Part shown: positions 52,132 through 63,900 of the stretch, piece by piece
Position numbering within the stretch: position 1 is the first letter of the stretch
Layout: every line of letters begins with the position of its first letter
Origin: Camellia lanceoleosa
Taxonomy: Eukaryota; Streptophyta; Magnoliopsida; Ericales; Theaceae
Assembly (NCBI GenBank): GCA_025200525.1
Contig: CM045767.1
Location: 5,529,437-5,593,436 of the forward strand
DNA: 64,000 nucleotides
Reading direction: 5' to 3'
Position numbers and translations under genes: made by a program
Notes under the pieces: model-generated
The model's input: the letters and a program-made list of their open reading frames with translations, nothing else
What the model was told of the DNA's origin: nothing
Databases searched by the model: none

Positions 52132-54410
52132 TGCCCCTTCTTACTTCCTTTCATTCCGACTGCCTGCCCTCGAGCCTTCGACGTTTCAGAGCTCAAGCAT
52201 CCCCAGCAAAACTTCGTCTCTGCCATTCCTTTCATTTGTGCTCGAAGAAGTAGGTCCTGCCCTTCTCTAGTAAGTCCTTTAACTCCTCTTTTGCTGTTAT
52301 TTCAATTGGTATTTCGCATATTAGGGCACTAAATACGTAGTTTTTAGGACATTGGCACCCAAAATCGTCCCAAACCCTTAACTCTTCTTACTGTTCTTCA
52401 TTTTCCCTGATAAACATTGAAGATCTGGGGTGGACCGGGCTCTAGGTCCTCCTTTGATCCAAAAAATCACTCAGACCGAGCACATAACCTGTTTGTCCCA
52501 ACCTTAGTAGAAACCGAGATAGCCAAAGGACTTGGCCGCTCGACCGGGCTAACATCTGGTCAGCTTGGGCGACCAAGCTCCTTGGTTAGCCTTTACGACC
52601 GAGGTGGTTTGGCACTCTTCCTGACTGAGCTAAGGTCAAGCTCGCTTTGCGCAACCGCGCTCCGTTTTACACTTGCCATCCTTTTCCTGCAGAGTCCAAG
52701 GGGACAACAGACCGTTACCGAGGCTCTCAAGGACCGAGCAGCCATCAATCCCCAGTCTGTGCCAAACCTCCTCAGCTGAGCTTAATTAGTCGGCTACACA
52801 TGGGGAAATTCCGTTTCCTTGTCGACACTCCGGTTGGCTTGGCCGCGTTCCGGGAAGACTACGGTATCCCGGCCGATGTCCACCTAGAGCTCGCCAAGAT
52901 TGAGACAACCCCTTAGGGCAGATTAGACTAGTGCCCCTTCACCATGCTGTCTATCATTAAAGGAGGCCTCCGCTTCCCGGTCAACCCATTGATGACCGAA
53001 TTCCTGCGCCGGACCGAGCTTGCACCCACACAAGTATCAACCAACACTTATCGAATTATCAATGGCGTCCACGAGCTAAACAACCGGGTAGGCACCAACT
53101 TAGGTTTAGCCGAGATACTGCGTCAATACACCCTTGGGCACACCGGCAATGGCTTCGCCTATTACTTAAAAATTCGACCGGGCAAAGGAAAAATAGCGAC
53201 CGGCACCCCAGATAAGGACTTGCACGATGATGACTTTTTCTGGGTGTCTGGCAACTATGAAACAGCCGACGTACCAGGCTGGTCAATTAGCAAGAATTTC
53301 AGCAAGACATGTAAGCCGTGCTAACTTGCTCGGTCGCTTTGTTTCTCTTCACCAATCTGTACTTAACATTTTTCTGTTTTCCTTTGCAGCAATCTAAGCC
53401 CTGCAAGCCAATTACCAATATCCCAACGTAGAAGCCATCCGGACCGTGCTCCGCTACCGCCACCGGGATTGTAACGAGCTGCTCGGCTACACTTCAACTT
53501 ACAGATATTCAGCTCCATGTCGGAGCAAAGATACAGACTTTCTCCGTACTCCATCACCTCCTCCAGACCCAACTTTACCTGACGTGCCGCTAATCCGATT
53601 GACCGAAGAACAAGAGATGGCAAAACGAAGCCGTATCAAGAACCTCCTCACAACAATTTCAACCGATATACCGAGCATCATCACCCGCTCTCCAGCTGCC
53701 GATCAATCCAGCGGCGCCGTGGTTGCCTTGGCATCTCCAGCCGTCGGGCAACCCAGACAAGAAACCCGCCGGGCTGGAAAAAGACCTCGGGTAGATCCCC
53801 CTGCCGAACTGGTTGCCGAGCTTACTACCGAGCAGCCTGCCGTCACCGTCGACCCGACGCCGGCATGGAGGCCGCAGCTCAAACACCGGGGTAAAGAGAT
53901 CCCGGCCACAGCTTCCGTGAAGGGCGACAAAGAACACCTTTTCGCCTTTGACCTCTCCAAGGCCCTTCTCGAGCGATGTGGTCTGCAGCGACCATGTTCC
54001 AGATACTCGGTTGGTGAAGTTGGCCGTAAAATCCATGACTAGAGTAAGAACCAAACTTCTACTCAAGTTTTCACAAGTGTTTGCACGGTTTCCTCTTCTG
54101 ATCAATCTTTTTTCTTGCAAGCCATCTAGAAGCAACACTTGGTCATGGAGAGAATTTATCGACTGCAGCAGAAGGCGAACGACACTGCCAGCCACGTCGA
54201 AAGTCTTCAAACCGAGCTCGGCCGAGCAAAGGCTTTACTGCAAATTGCTAATGCTGACAACACCAAGTTGCTCAGCCAGCTTAACGTCGCCGAGCAAGAA
54301 AGGGATGCAATAAAAGCCGAGCTTGAGGCACTCAAAAAGTCAAGGGAGAAGGAATGCGAAGACGCCAATAATGACGTATAACTCCCTGACCCTTCACACG
54401 TCATCGATAT

Positions 54411-54510
54411 TGTCCGCTTTGGGCCACGCCCGCACGGATTTGTCCTTTCCAGGGGGTCACCCATCCTAGAACTACTCCAGGCTAAGCACGCTTAACCGTG
54501 GAGTTCTAAT
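54411..54510 (-). ncRNA. 5S rRNA-derived segment in Cassandra left LTR
   Basis: On the minus strand it reads agaactccacggttaagcgt then gcttagcctggagtagttct and aggatgggtgacccc. It matches the 3' two-thirds of plant 5S rRNA, with the A-box-like and C-box parts of the internal Pol III promoter recognisable. It is a transposon part, not a functional 5S gene. Confidence 0.8.
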
Positions 54511-54770
54511 AGGGATTTCACCACTTGGGAAAAGGCCTCGATGCTGTATAAGGGTCCCGGTCTTTACTTTTATAGCCCAGGAACTCCCCCTCCATTCCCG
54601 ATGTGGGACACCGGGGCCTTACAACCCACCCCTAAAGTGCAGCGTCCGTGCAGAGCTACCGGCTTCATAAGCCCGCCACATACCGAGCGACGCCAGGCCC
54701 ATACTCGGTACTACGGAGAGTCGGCTCGATACCATTTGTAACGCCCGACCCTTCACATCGCCATCGATAT

Positions 54771-54870
54771 TGTCCGCTTTGGGCCACGCCAAGACGCGGT
54801 TGTCCTTCCCAAGGGGTCACCCATCCTAGAACTACTCCAGGCTAAGCACGCTTAATCGCGGAGTTCTAAT
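54771..54870 (-). ncRNA. 5S rRNA-derived segment in Cassandra right LTR
   Basis: Second copy, reading agaactccgcgattaagcgt on the minus strand, then ggatgggtgaccccttggga. The latter is closer to the 5S box C than in the left copy. Confidence 0.8.
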
Positions 54871-55444
54871 AGGGATTTCACCACTTGGGAAACGGCCTCG
54901 ATGCTGTATAAGGGTCCCGGTCTTTACTTTTATAGCCCAGGAACTCCCCCTCCATTCCCGATGTGGGACACCGGGGCCTTACATGACGGCTTCAAGGAGG
55001 CCGAGGACAGTTACAAGAAGCAAGTCTTTGCCACCCAGGACATCTACTTTAAGGCGGGTTGGAAGGCTGCTTGCACTCAGCTCGGCCAAGGTCCTGATAT
55101 CGATGTGTTTGCCTCCCCACCGGCTGCCTTCCTACCGACCTACCTCGTGCTATATGCCAACGATGTCTTTAGCGCGTTGCAAGCTGAGGCCGAGGAAGGA
55201 CTTGAAGGAGAAGGAGAAGGCGAGGCAGATGCCGAGGGAGAGGACCGCCAAGAGCAGGAGCAGCCGGGCCAAAAAGTGACCAGTGTCCAAGGCCAACCCC
55301 ACCGACCAACCTGGAGGAAACTGACGACGAATTCACTAACCTTTCCCCCATAGTGTAGTTTTCTTTGTTTTCTTTCTTTTTGCTCTGCATATGTAACCGG
55401 GCTGTCTACCCCATGTCTTGTACATATTTTTATCATCAATGAAA

Positions 55445-56110
55445 AAGCTTAATTTTCTTGAAGTGTTTGCACGGTCTTAAGTTGAGTAACCTCAACCGGA
55501 CAAAATACTTCGGCAACATTAACCATCTTGCTTAACTTAATTAACCGGCAAAGACACCTCGGTTGCAAGCACATAATTGAATAAATCACCAACTGTTTCA
55601 ACCGTAACAATACACTTCGGTTTGAATAAACAATTGGCATAGTCAACCGGAATACATCGTCTCGGTAGTAAATCCAAAGCTGAGCACATCCACTCTTTTA
55701 ACCGGAATAAACATCTCGGTGGAGAATATCCAAATTGAGAAAAACATTAACTCTTTCAACCGGAGTAAATCATCTCGGTTGAGAATACCTAAGTTGAGCA
55801 AAACATCAACTCTTTCAACCGAAGTAAATCATCTCGGTTGAGAATACCTAAGTTGAACAAAACATCAACTCTTTCAACTGGAGTAAATCACCTCGGTTAA
55901 GAATATCCAAGTTGAGCAAAACATTAACTCCTTCAACCGGAGTAAATCATCTCGGTTGAGAATACCTAAGTTGAACAAAACATCAACTCTTTCAACCGGA
56001 GTAAATCATCTCGGTGAATCTGAGAGTTTGAACAAAACATCAACTCCTTCAACCAGAGTGAACATCTCGGTTGAGAATCTCAACACTCAAATCAACAATA
56101 AAAATGCTAA
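55445..56110. repeat. Element 2 hairpin tandem array (59-bp units)
   Basis: About ten units. The most regular ones are exactly 59 bp apart (55777 and 55836). Each contains inverted arms tcaaccg...cggttga around gagtaaatcatct. The first few units are degenerate. It sits in the same place as the element 1 array, between the convergent genes, but the sequence is unrelated. Confidence 0.9.
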
Positions 56111-56204
56111 GACAAAGATGAGTCACTTCTATATATTGACAAAAAGAATGTTACATTTTGAAGTGTAAGGCAAAAAATTCCTTTGCAGAAAAAGAAAGTA
56201 AAAG

Positions 56205-57428
56205 CTAGAAATAATACAGTTTGAGGTTGGCCGCATTCCATGGCCGGGGTATTCCTCTACCATCCAAGTCCTCCAGGTGGTATGCCCCATTGCTGGCCAG
56301 ACCGGTTATCTTGTAGGGTCCTTCCTAATTTGCCCTTAGCTTGCCTTCACCTGGCACCAGGGTATTGCCCATGACTTTCCTCAAGACCCAATCACCTACT
56401 TTGAACGGTCTGGGGTGCACTGTTTTGTTGTATTTCTTTGAAAGCTCTTGTTGATAGGCGGCTACGTGGATGAAAGCCTTTTCCCAACGCTCTTCCACTA
56501 GATCCAGTTCTAGGGCAATGGCCTCGGCGTTCAGCTCGGGCTCAAAACTTTCGTTTCGGAGGGTGGGCATGCCAACTTCCAGAGGTATGGCCGCCTCCAT
56601 GCCATAAGCCAAAGCAAATGGAGTTTCCCCGGTAGATCGCCGCGGGGTTGTTCGGTACGCCCAAAGCACACTGGGGAGTTCCTCAGCCCACTTTCCTTTG
56701 GCTTTCTCAAGCTTCTTCTTCAGTCCATCAAGAATGGTCTTGTTCGAAGCCTCGGCTTGGCCATTGGACTGCGGGTAAGCCGGAGTAGAGTTGTAGAATT
56801 CAATCTTCAAGTCTTCACAAAATCCTCTGAATAAGCGACCGTCAAACTGGGTGCCGTTATCAGAGATCAGAATTTTGGAGACGCCGAACCGCGTGACCAT
56901 ATTCTACCAAACAAACCGCTTCACGTCTTTCTCCTTGATTGTTGCCAAAGGCTTCGCTTCAACCCATTTGGTGAAATAGTCTGTGGCCGCGATGAAGAAC
57001 TTCCGGTTGCCTGGTGCTGTTGGGAGCGGCCCCACTATATCTAGCCCTCACATTGCAAAGGCGAAATTTGGTGAGGGGAAGGAGTCCCCTGGCCGGCTGG
57101 TGGATCTGATGAGCAAACTTCTGGCACTTTTCACACTTATGAACATACTTCTGTGCGTCGCCCTGCATGCACGGCCACCAGTAGCCTTGCGAAATCGCTC
57201 GGTAGGCCAAGGACCTGCCCCCTATATGACTGCCACAGATGCCTTCGTGAATTTCAGAGCAGTCTCCACGCCGCCGGTGCACACTTGGTAGGGACCGGTG
57301 AAAGACTTTTTGTATAAAGCGCCGGATGGTGAGAGCCAAAACCGCTCTGACTTCACCTGTACTTTATGTGCCTCCTTCTTGTCGGCTGGAAGGGTCCGTT
57401 CTTTGAGAAAAATGATGATAGGGTCCAT
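56205..57428 (-). pseudogene. Element 2 integrase, broken
   Basis: The zinc-binding CEKCQKFAHQIHQ segment (about 57130), catalytic Asp in ISDNGTQF (about 56860), NGQAEASNK and the GPY-like WVLRKVMGNTLVP (about 56390) are all recognisable. The C-terminus ends KLYYF before TAG at 56205. Broken by a frame change near 57240, another between 57080 and 56950, and a TAG at 56325. Confidence 0.85.
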
Positions 57429-59860
57429 TCAAGAAGGACCTAGCTCGGCGCAAAGTACTTCTGTCTGCCCGGTTTCCTCAATGCTAGGCCTTGGAAGGAA
57501 TTCAATCAAAAGAGGGTTGAGAGATGTGCTATCGACCATGGAAGCAAGGCCTGCCAACTCATCTGTCCCGCCGTTTTCTTCTCGGCCAATCTGTTGGACC
57601 CTGATCGCCTGAAATCGCTTGATGTAGTTCTTGACCAAAGCCTGGTACTTCATCATTCGGGCATCCTTTGCTTCGTAAACCCCAGAAACTTGGTTAACCA
57701 CAAGTTGGGAATCACTGTAAACCATTAGTTCGGATGCTTGCATCTGAAGCGTGCATTTTAGCCCGGCCAAAAGCGCCTCGTACTCGGCCTCATTGTTGGA
57801 TACTGGGAAGCCAAGGGTGATAAAATATTCGATAGTCAACCCGTCCGGTGAAATCAGAACAATACCCAGCCTGGCACCGTGACGGTTTGATGCTCCATTA
57901 ACAAAAAGTTTCCATATCTCCCTCACAAACAGCTTCCAACATTCTGATGGGTCCTGGGAGGCCTGCTGGTTGATGGGATCATCGTTGCTCGGCTGTTCGG
58001 TTCCAAGCTCTGTGCTGAGTGGTTCCACTTCAGCCCCCCTTGGCGATTCAGCACCGGACTCAGCAAGTTGATCCATGATGCCTAAGTCCGTAAGCGAATC
58101 GCCAGGTTGCGGTATTATGCCGGCCGTAGGCTCCGTTGTGATCGGTTCCACTTTTTCCCCCCTCGGTGATGCGGTACCGGACAAATCAGGTTGGTCGGTG
58201 ATACCTAAATCCGTCGTCGCATCGCCGGGCTGTTGTGTCATACTAGTTGAAGGTGCTTCGGCAGGGCGCACAAGTTCTGCATCGCCAACACCGCCAATCT
58301 GTTGTACTTCGGTTGGGCTTGCATTCACCTCTCTATATGCCGTGACAATATCGACTAGGCATACCAGATGAGTTCTAGGTGAAAATTCAGTAACAAAGTC
58401 GGCCAGAGTTTGGGCTTTTATGGCAGTGCGCTGCTGGAACTTTACATCAAACTGTCCCAATTCGACCGCCCACTTAAGAATTCGACCGGAGAAGTCTGCC
58501 CGCTCGAACAAAGCTTTGAAGGGGAACTTGGTCAAAACAATGATAGTATGAGCATGAAATAGTGCGCCAACTTCTTTGAGGCCATCATCAATGCCAACGC
58601 AAGTTTCTCCAGCGGCAAGTATCTCGACTCTGCCGGTAGCAAGCTTTTGCTGATGTAGAAGATTGGGAGGTGCTTGATTTCTTCAGCTCGAACAAGCACC
58701 GCACTGACTGCATGCTGTGAAACGACCAGGTAAAGGTAGAGTTCCTCGCTGGGCTTCGGTGTTACCAACAGTGTCGCCGAAGACATATATTCCTTGAGCT
58801 CGGCCAAAGCCCGGTCACATTCTTCATCCTACGAGAACTTTGATTTTAGTGCTTGAAAGAAGGGGCGGCAGCAATCTGATGATCGGCTTATAAATCGATT
58901 AAGCACGGCGGCCATTTCGGCCAGATGCTGTACATCCTTAGCCGAGCTTGGCTGCTTCAATTCTTGTACGGCTCTGATCTGTGTGGGGTCTGCTTCGATA
59001 CCTCGGTTAGCGACTAGGAAGCCTAAAAATTTTTCGGATCCCACGTCGAAGGCACACTTAGACGTATTCAGGTGTAACTTGTGCTTTTTGACAATGGCGA
59101 ACATCTCGGCCAAGTCGGACAAATGGTCTGCTTGATACCGGCTTTTAACCACCATATCATCAATGTAAGCCTCCATTGTCCGGCCTAGCAGAGGAGCGAA
59201 CATCTTGGTCACTATCCTTTGAAAAGTTGCCCCGGCGTTCTTCAGATCAAAAGGCATGACTCGGTAGCAGAAGAGTCCCCTCGGTGTAGTGAATGAGGTG
59301 ATCTCTCGGTAGGGCCTATGCATGGCAATTTGATGGTAGCCGCGGTAGGCGTCCAAGAAACTGAGCCTGGTATGTCCAGCCGTTAAGTCCACAAGCTGGT
59401 CTATTCTAGGTAGAGGGAAGCTGTCTTTCGGACAAGCTCGGTTGACGGTCTTGTAATTGACGCAAACTTGCCACTTCCCATTCTTCATGGGCACCACGAC
59501 TGTGTTTGAAATCCACCGAGGGTAGTGCACTTCCTTAAGCGCTCGTGCCTCGAGTAAGTTCTTTACTTCCTCCGCAACCACCTCGACGTGATGCAGCGCC
59601 GATCTCCTTGTTCTCTAGATGACCGGCTTTGCTCCGGGGAAGACATTGAGATGATGGCATATAAAACTCGGATCGAGACCGGACATGTCATAAAGCGACC
59701 ACGCAAAGACTTCAATGTTGGTCATCAAAAACTCAACCAGCTCGGTCCTTTCTTGGGCTGTAAGGCTTGAGCCGAGCAAGAAGAACTTATCCGGATGCTC
59801 TGTATCAATTCGCACCTCCACTAATTCCTCGACAACTTTGTCCTCGGCCTTGGTGCCCAC
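57429..59860 (-). pseudogene. Element 2 reverse transcriptase and dual RNase H, broken
   Basis: The RT is readable at 58829-59860 (YIDDMVV kept), with a stop at about 59615. The first RNase H (58532-58807) again lacks its catalytic Asp (LYLVVSQHAVSAVLV), with a frame change near 58535. The second RNase H (57429-58535) reads FVNGAS, where element 1 has FVDGAS, so its first catalytic Asp is lost. E and D of the other motifs are kept. The linker between the RNase H domains is longer than in element 1 and holds a duplicated ~48-residue block (QPGD..TDLGI.DQ...SG...SPRG). Confidence 0.9.
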
Positions 59861-59875
59861 ATCGTCAAGGACCCC

Positions 59876-62260
59876 CTAGTCTTCCGGTCCCTCAATCATT
59901 TGAATGAAGCCTTTGGCAGCCCGGCTCCCGTTGACTGCCACGAAGCATTGCTTCGACATGACTTGATCACCCCAGACCTCCTCGATTGCCCCTATAGCCG
60001 AGGAGAATCTCATCACCTGATGGTAAGTCGACACCACAGCTTGCATATCGTGAAGCCATCCCCTTCTTAGGATCAAATTATAAGTAGATGGCACCTGTAA
60101 CACCCAGAACTCCACTTGTTTGACCACGGATCCCGCTTTGACCGGCAGGATAATCTTTCCCAAAGGCCACTCTGGTTGAGAGTTGAAACCAACCAGTGGC
60201 GAAGTTGCCGGGGCCAAATCTGTATCTCGGAGCTTGAGCTGTTTGAAAGCGTCGTAGTACATGATCTCTACTGAGCTTCCCTGATCGATCAAGATTCATT
60301 TGACATCAAATTCTTTGACGCGGAGTGTAACCACTAGGGCATCGTTGTGTGGTGTCTAAATGCGCTCTAGGTCTCTGGAGAAGAAACTGATCACATCTTT
60401 CTCTTCGGTCTTCCCCCTTTTGATCGCAGGCTGAACTGACAAAACTTCCCTCATGTGTTCTGCCTTCTTGATCATACCTTGGAGCTCGCATACACGCGCG
60501 ATTCCACTATGCCGTGGATGACATTAACAACCCCTTGTAGAGGCGCATCTTGGTCATCCAGTCCCCGCGGGTTAACCTGAGCTTGATTTGCCTTTACGCC
60601 CCCATCAATGTAAAGGTCCAGGTGTCCGGCCGCAACTAGTTCTTCCAAGTGTTGCCTCAAAAGTAAACAGTCCTCTGTCTGGTGGCCACGCTCCCGGTGA
60701 AACGTGCAACGGTACCTCGGATTGAAGCCCTTCTGTCCGTCGCCTAACTTAGCAGGAAACCAGACATATTCCTCGTCACGGATTTCACTTAGTATAAGAT
60801 AGATTGGAATCTTAAAGACTGTGGTGATGCCTGTCCTTGCTTTTAACCTTCTGTTTACATCGGTTACGTCATCCCGGGGGTAGTCATTCCGACGTCCCCT
60901 ACCCCGGTTCTTACAATTTGAGTCACGGTCCGATTCCTCAACGCGGTCACTTGTTCGGTTGGACTCCTGTCTGACCACGTGCACTTTTCCAGCCGACCTC
61001 TTGTTTGTTGCTACCGGAATTACCTTCGCAGTAGATGCTGACGCATCATCTTCTACTCGGATGTGCTCATTGATGCGTTGCATGAGTTGGCCCATGGATG
61101 TCGGTTGGTGCATGGTAAGCAAGTCCCACAGTCTATGTCCGACCGGGAGACCACGCTTGTATTGTGTGATTACCAAGTTGACCGGGCAGTCTAAGATCTC
61201 GTTGAAGGTCTTCCAATATCTGGAGTTGTATGCCTTCAACGTGTCGCTCGGTTCCATCTTGACACTCAGTAGGTGGTCAACTTTCTTTGGTGTTTTTGTG
61301 TTGGTTTTGAAGTGCGTCACAAAGGCTTCGACCAACTGATGCCATCTTTCTATGCTCCCCTCCGGCAACCTCTCGAACCATTTCAAGCCCAGTTCGCCTA
61401 AACTTGACGAGAAGATAAGGACATAAGTGCGTCATTCCGCCTATGTTCGGCCATGACCTATCGGAAGTGGCTTACATGCATGTAGGGATCGGTTTTTTCG
61501 TCGTAAAGCGTGAATTTAGGTTGGTGGAAGCCTGCCGGAAGTGGTGTTGTTTCTATCTCCAGAGAGAAAGGGGTGGCGCTCAGCCTTGCCAAGTCTGTAT
61601 CTAGAAGAAGTGGCGCTGCTAGGCGGGGTGGAGGCATTCCGACCTCCTCGCTTTCGTGAACCCCATAGGACAACTGCTGGAACGCCGACACCCTCTGAGC
61701 CTCTCGCCGGCGAGCCCGTTTCTTCAAGACTGCCCGCAAATCCTCTGAACGAGCGGAATAGGAGTACCTCGACGTCATTGTCAGACATGAGGGCTGGTAA
61801 GTGCTATCTTGCATGCTGGACTTCTCTGCGCGCACATCGGAATCACCAACCTTGTAACTTATGGTAATAGAAATGGACGGAGTGTGTCGCTGACTCTGAC
61901 TGCCTGAACGGCGGGGTTGGGTGCGCTCACTGTGGTCTCCCACTCTAGCTACACCCTTTCCTTTGACATGCCGCTTCAGCTCCTCCATCTTCGCCGCCAT
62001 TCGCCAGATGACGGCGTCTTGGTCCCTTAGCTTGTGTTCCAGACGTCTAGCGTGTGATTCTCTCCATCGTCGATGACCGTCTGGACTTCGTGAATGACCA
62101 TAACTTCTTCCGCGCTTATCCCGTGCGTCTCCCGACTGTCCTCCTGGGAATGTCTCCAGGTCCGCCATTGGAGGGATGGCAGATGTCCTTCTCTCCGTCT
62201 GCCTAACTCCGGGGTAACTCCATCGATGACGAACAATGGAATCTCATCGTTGTTCGCCAT
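59876..62260 (-). pseudogene. Element 2 gag-protease, broken
   Basis: Starts at ATG 62260 (MANNDEIPLF), the same place as gag in element 1. Broken by a frame change near 62170, TAG near 61458, stops near 61387, a frame change near 60475 and further stops before the protease. A gag domain (WFERLPEGSIERW), zinc-knuckle variant (CTFHRERGHQTEDC) and protease site IDQGSS (about 60295) are present. It joins the RT part in the same frame across one TAG at about 59876-59878. Confidence 0.85.
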
Positions 62261-62318
62261 GTACGGCAATCAGACGAGCTTGAAAGATAAGGTTTTGTCT
62301 GTAAACTTCCCACAGATG

Positions 62319-62336
62319 GCGCCAATTGTACGGGGA
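62319..62336 (-). other. Element 2 primer binding site
   Basis: The sense strand immediately after the 5' LTR reads attggcgccatctgtggg. The TGGCGCC core is typical for this group; the tRNA is not determined. Confidence 0.65.
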
Positions 62337-62476
62337 GCAAATATTCCGGCGAGCCCGTACTCCTTTCTTCCAAGCTCCGTCTCCGTCCGATCACCTGTGA
62401 GGACAACAGCGGTGAGCTACCCGGCGGTGTGTGGCCGGAAAACCCCTTCGACAATCAAGTTAGCACACACCTTGGG

Positions 62477-62512
<36 letters not shown>

Positions 62513-63080
62513 AAGTGTAAGTGTTTCTTACAAAGTGTTCATCTTTCAGCATGGGGGGCGCAGACATGCTTATATACCTTCTGCGCCCCAAATCTGCCTC
62601 CAGTGATCTCTCGACACGTGGTACTGCTATCCCATCCGTTAGCACAAATCTTGCTGAACATCACCTAACCCAACTGCCAACCTACTCTACTGGGAACTCG
62701 GCAGCCGGGGTGCAGCATCACGGCTGCCGACAGTCAGGCTGCACTTCATGCCCAAGTGTACCAATAGCCGAACTCCGTTCTTATCGTGTTCGGCCGCATT
62801 CAAGCGAAGCCGAGCTCCAGATAGGTCATGCCAATCAACCAAAGGCTTTCCTATCGAGTTTCGGGCACGAGCTTCACCGCCGAGCCAAAGGTGTATGCCT
62901 TCTGGCCGAGCAACGCAAGTTGCACGGTCACCACCGGTGCAAGTCCAAGTAGTTTGGCCACGGGGTGAGCAGCCCCAACTCTGGGCAAACCCAAAGCTAT
63001 TTCGGCCCAATACGTCCTTGGGCCTTCAACTTGCTCGGCTTTTATCTCGGCTCACTCCTAGCTCATAAATCTCCCTCTCA
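62337..63080 (-). repeat. Element 2, 5' LTR (right)
   Basis: 744 bp, with a longer GA microsatellite than the left copy. The sense-strand TATA box TATATAAG lies at 62576-62569. Confidence 0.95.
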
Positions 63081-63085
63081 GTGTT

Positions 63086-63890
63086 CAAGAAGTTTTTAAA
63101 ATATATTTTTCATTATTTTCTTCAAGTATTCTACTTTCTATGATTGTTGAATGCTTTCCACGCAATGATTTTCTATTCTTTCGTGTTTAAGGTATGAGAC
63201 GAGCTATATTACGAGGGATGAGTCGTGTTACTACCCTAGTTTAGAACGAACAACTCGTTCTACTTGAGATAGTTCGTGTCCATACATTAAACATGATAAT
63301 TCTCTTAATCAATGTTTCAAATTTGTAGTTGTGAAGTATTATTGAGTTCGAATCATAACACAACTGATTTTTAACTTAAAACCTTATTTACATAATTAGT
63401 GGTGAATTCATTACCCTAAGATTTTCCTAAAACTAGTATCTCTAACTTCAATTTTAATTGTCTTCATTTTAATCATTGTTAGTCTATGAACCATTCATCT
63501 TGTTATCAAAATTAATTTAGAAATTTAACAATTAAATTAATTTAATTTCACATTTGTTTCTATAAACCGATATGTGGACTTATTATTATTCTAAAGAATT
63601 TTGTTATAGTTTAATATTTATTTTTAGTGTGTATAACAACTCATAAAAAAAAATCCATACAAGACGGGACTAGAGATGCGGGTGCGGAGCGAGCAACGGG
63701 AAAATGATCATCTCTCCATGTTTATGTAAGGTGCCACGGATAGAGAGGTTGCCGCCGTCACAAGACACCATAGAAGTCTTGGGAGATATTTTTTTCTAAT
63801 TTTATTTTGATGATTGGAACTATTTGTATTACAAGGTTCGTAAAGCATATAAAAAAAGAAAAATGATTTGGTGCCCGAATAAGGCTCCCC
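63086..63890. other. Right flank of element 2
   Basis: AT-rich DNA with no recognisable gene. It may continue the older repeat seen left of element 2. From about 63865 it resembles the 8940-8990 segment (gccccgaat). Confidence 0.4.
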
Positions 63891-63900
63891 CGAATGCCCC

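Larger units (their letters stand above)
54377..54983 (-). mobile_element. Cassandra TRIM (5S rRNA-bearing LTR element), complete
   Basis: 607 bp with two 247-bp LTRs (54377-54623 and 54737-54983) and a 113-bp internal part. A 5-bp duplication tgacg lies at 54372-54376 and 54984-54988. On the minus strand the LTR starts tgtaaggcccc and ends gggcgttaca. The left copy's outer end reads ta instead of tg. The PBS after the 5' LTR is tggtatcgagcc, close to the initiator tRNA-Met complement; the PPT is aggggtgggt. Each LTR carries a 5S rRNA-like segment on the minus strand (gttaagcgtgctt and ggatgggtgacc), the hallmark of Cassandra. Confidence 0.95.
52800..55353 (+). pseudogene. Element 2 accessory gene on the antisense strand (PF04195-like), interrupted by a TRIM
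   Basis: Counterpart of 26757-28836. Leader intron 52270-52692. Coding pieces about 52800-53310, 53400-54046, 54120-54376 and 54984-55353. The N-terminal domain has LRFPVNPLMTEFLRRTELAP and YTLGHTGNGFAYYLKIR and ends at the shared TPDKDL..DDDFFWVSGN. Then come the conserved EEQEMAKRSR segment, a basic AGKRPR patch, a long coiled coil (54139-54376) and a GFKEAEDSY..FKAGWKAA segment with a Glu-rich tail ending at TAG 55351. It is inactivated by TAGs at 52914 and 52929, TAA at 53405, a frame change before 54046, a TAG near 54126, and the Cassandra insertion. The Cassandra sits between two in-frame halves of one exon, so the exon was continuous before insertion. A polyadenylation-like AATGAA lies at 55439. 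Confidence 0.75.
51113..63080 (-). mobile_element. Element 2: full-length Tat-type Ty3/gypsy LTR retrotransposon
   Basis: 11,968 bp with TG...CA LTRs and a 5-bp duplication gtgtt (51108-51112 and 63081-63085). Same orientation and gene order as element 1. The LTR sequence differs from element 1 except at the ends (tgtacggg...ctctca). LTRs differ by about 40 substitutions in ~740 bp by eye plus a GA-repeat length change, so it is older than element 1. The gag-pol frames are broken many times. A complete Cassandra TRIM is nested at 54377-54983. Confidence 0.95.

Noticed and set aside
54411..54870. Two genuine 5S rRNA genes
   Set aside because: The 5S-like segments lack the gene's 5' part, are embedded in LTRs with PBS/PPT and target duplication, and match Cassandra architecture.
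59870..59890. In-frame TAG between protease and RT of element 2 as a programmed readthrough site
   Set aside because: Element 1 has a sense codon at the aligned position, and element 2 has many other TAG stops, so mutation is simpler.
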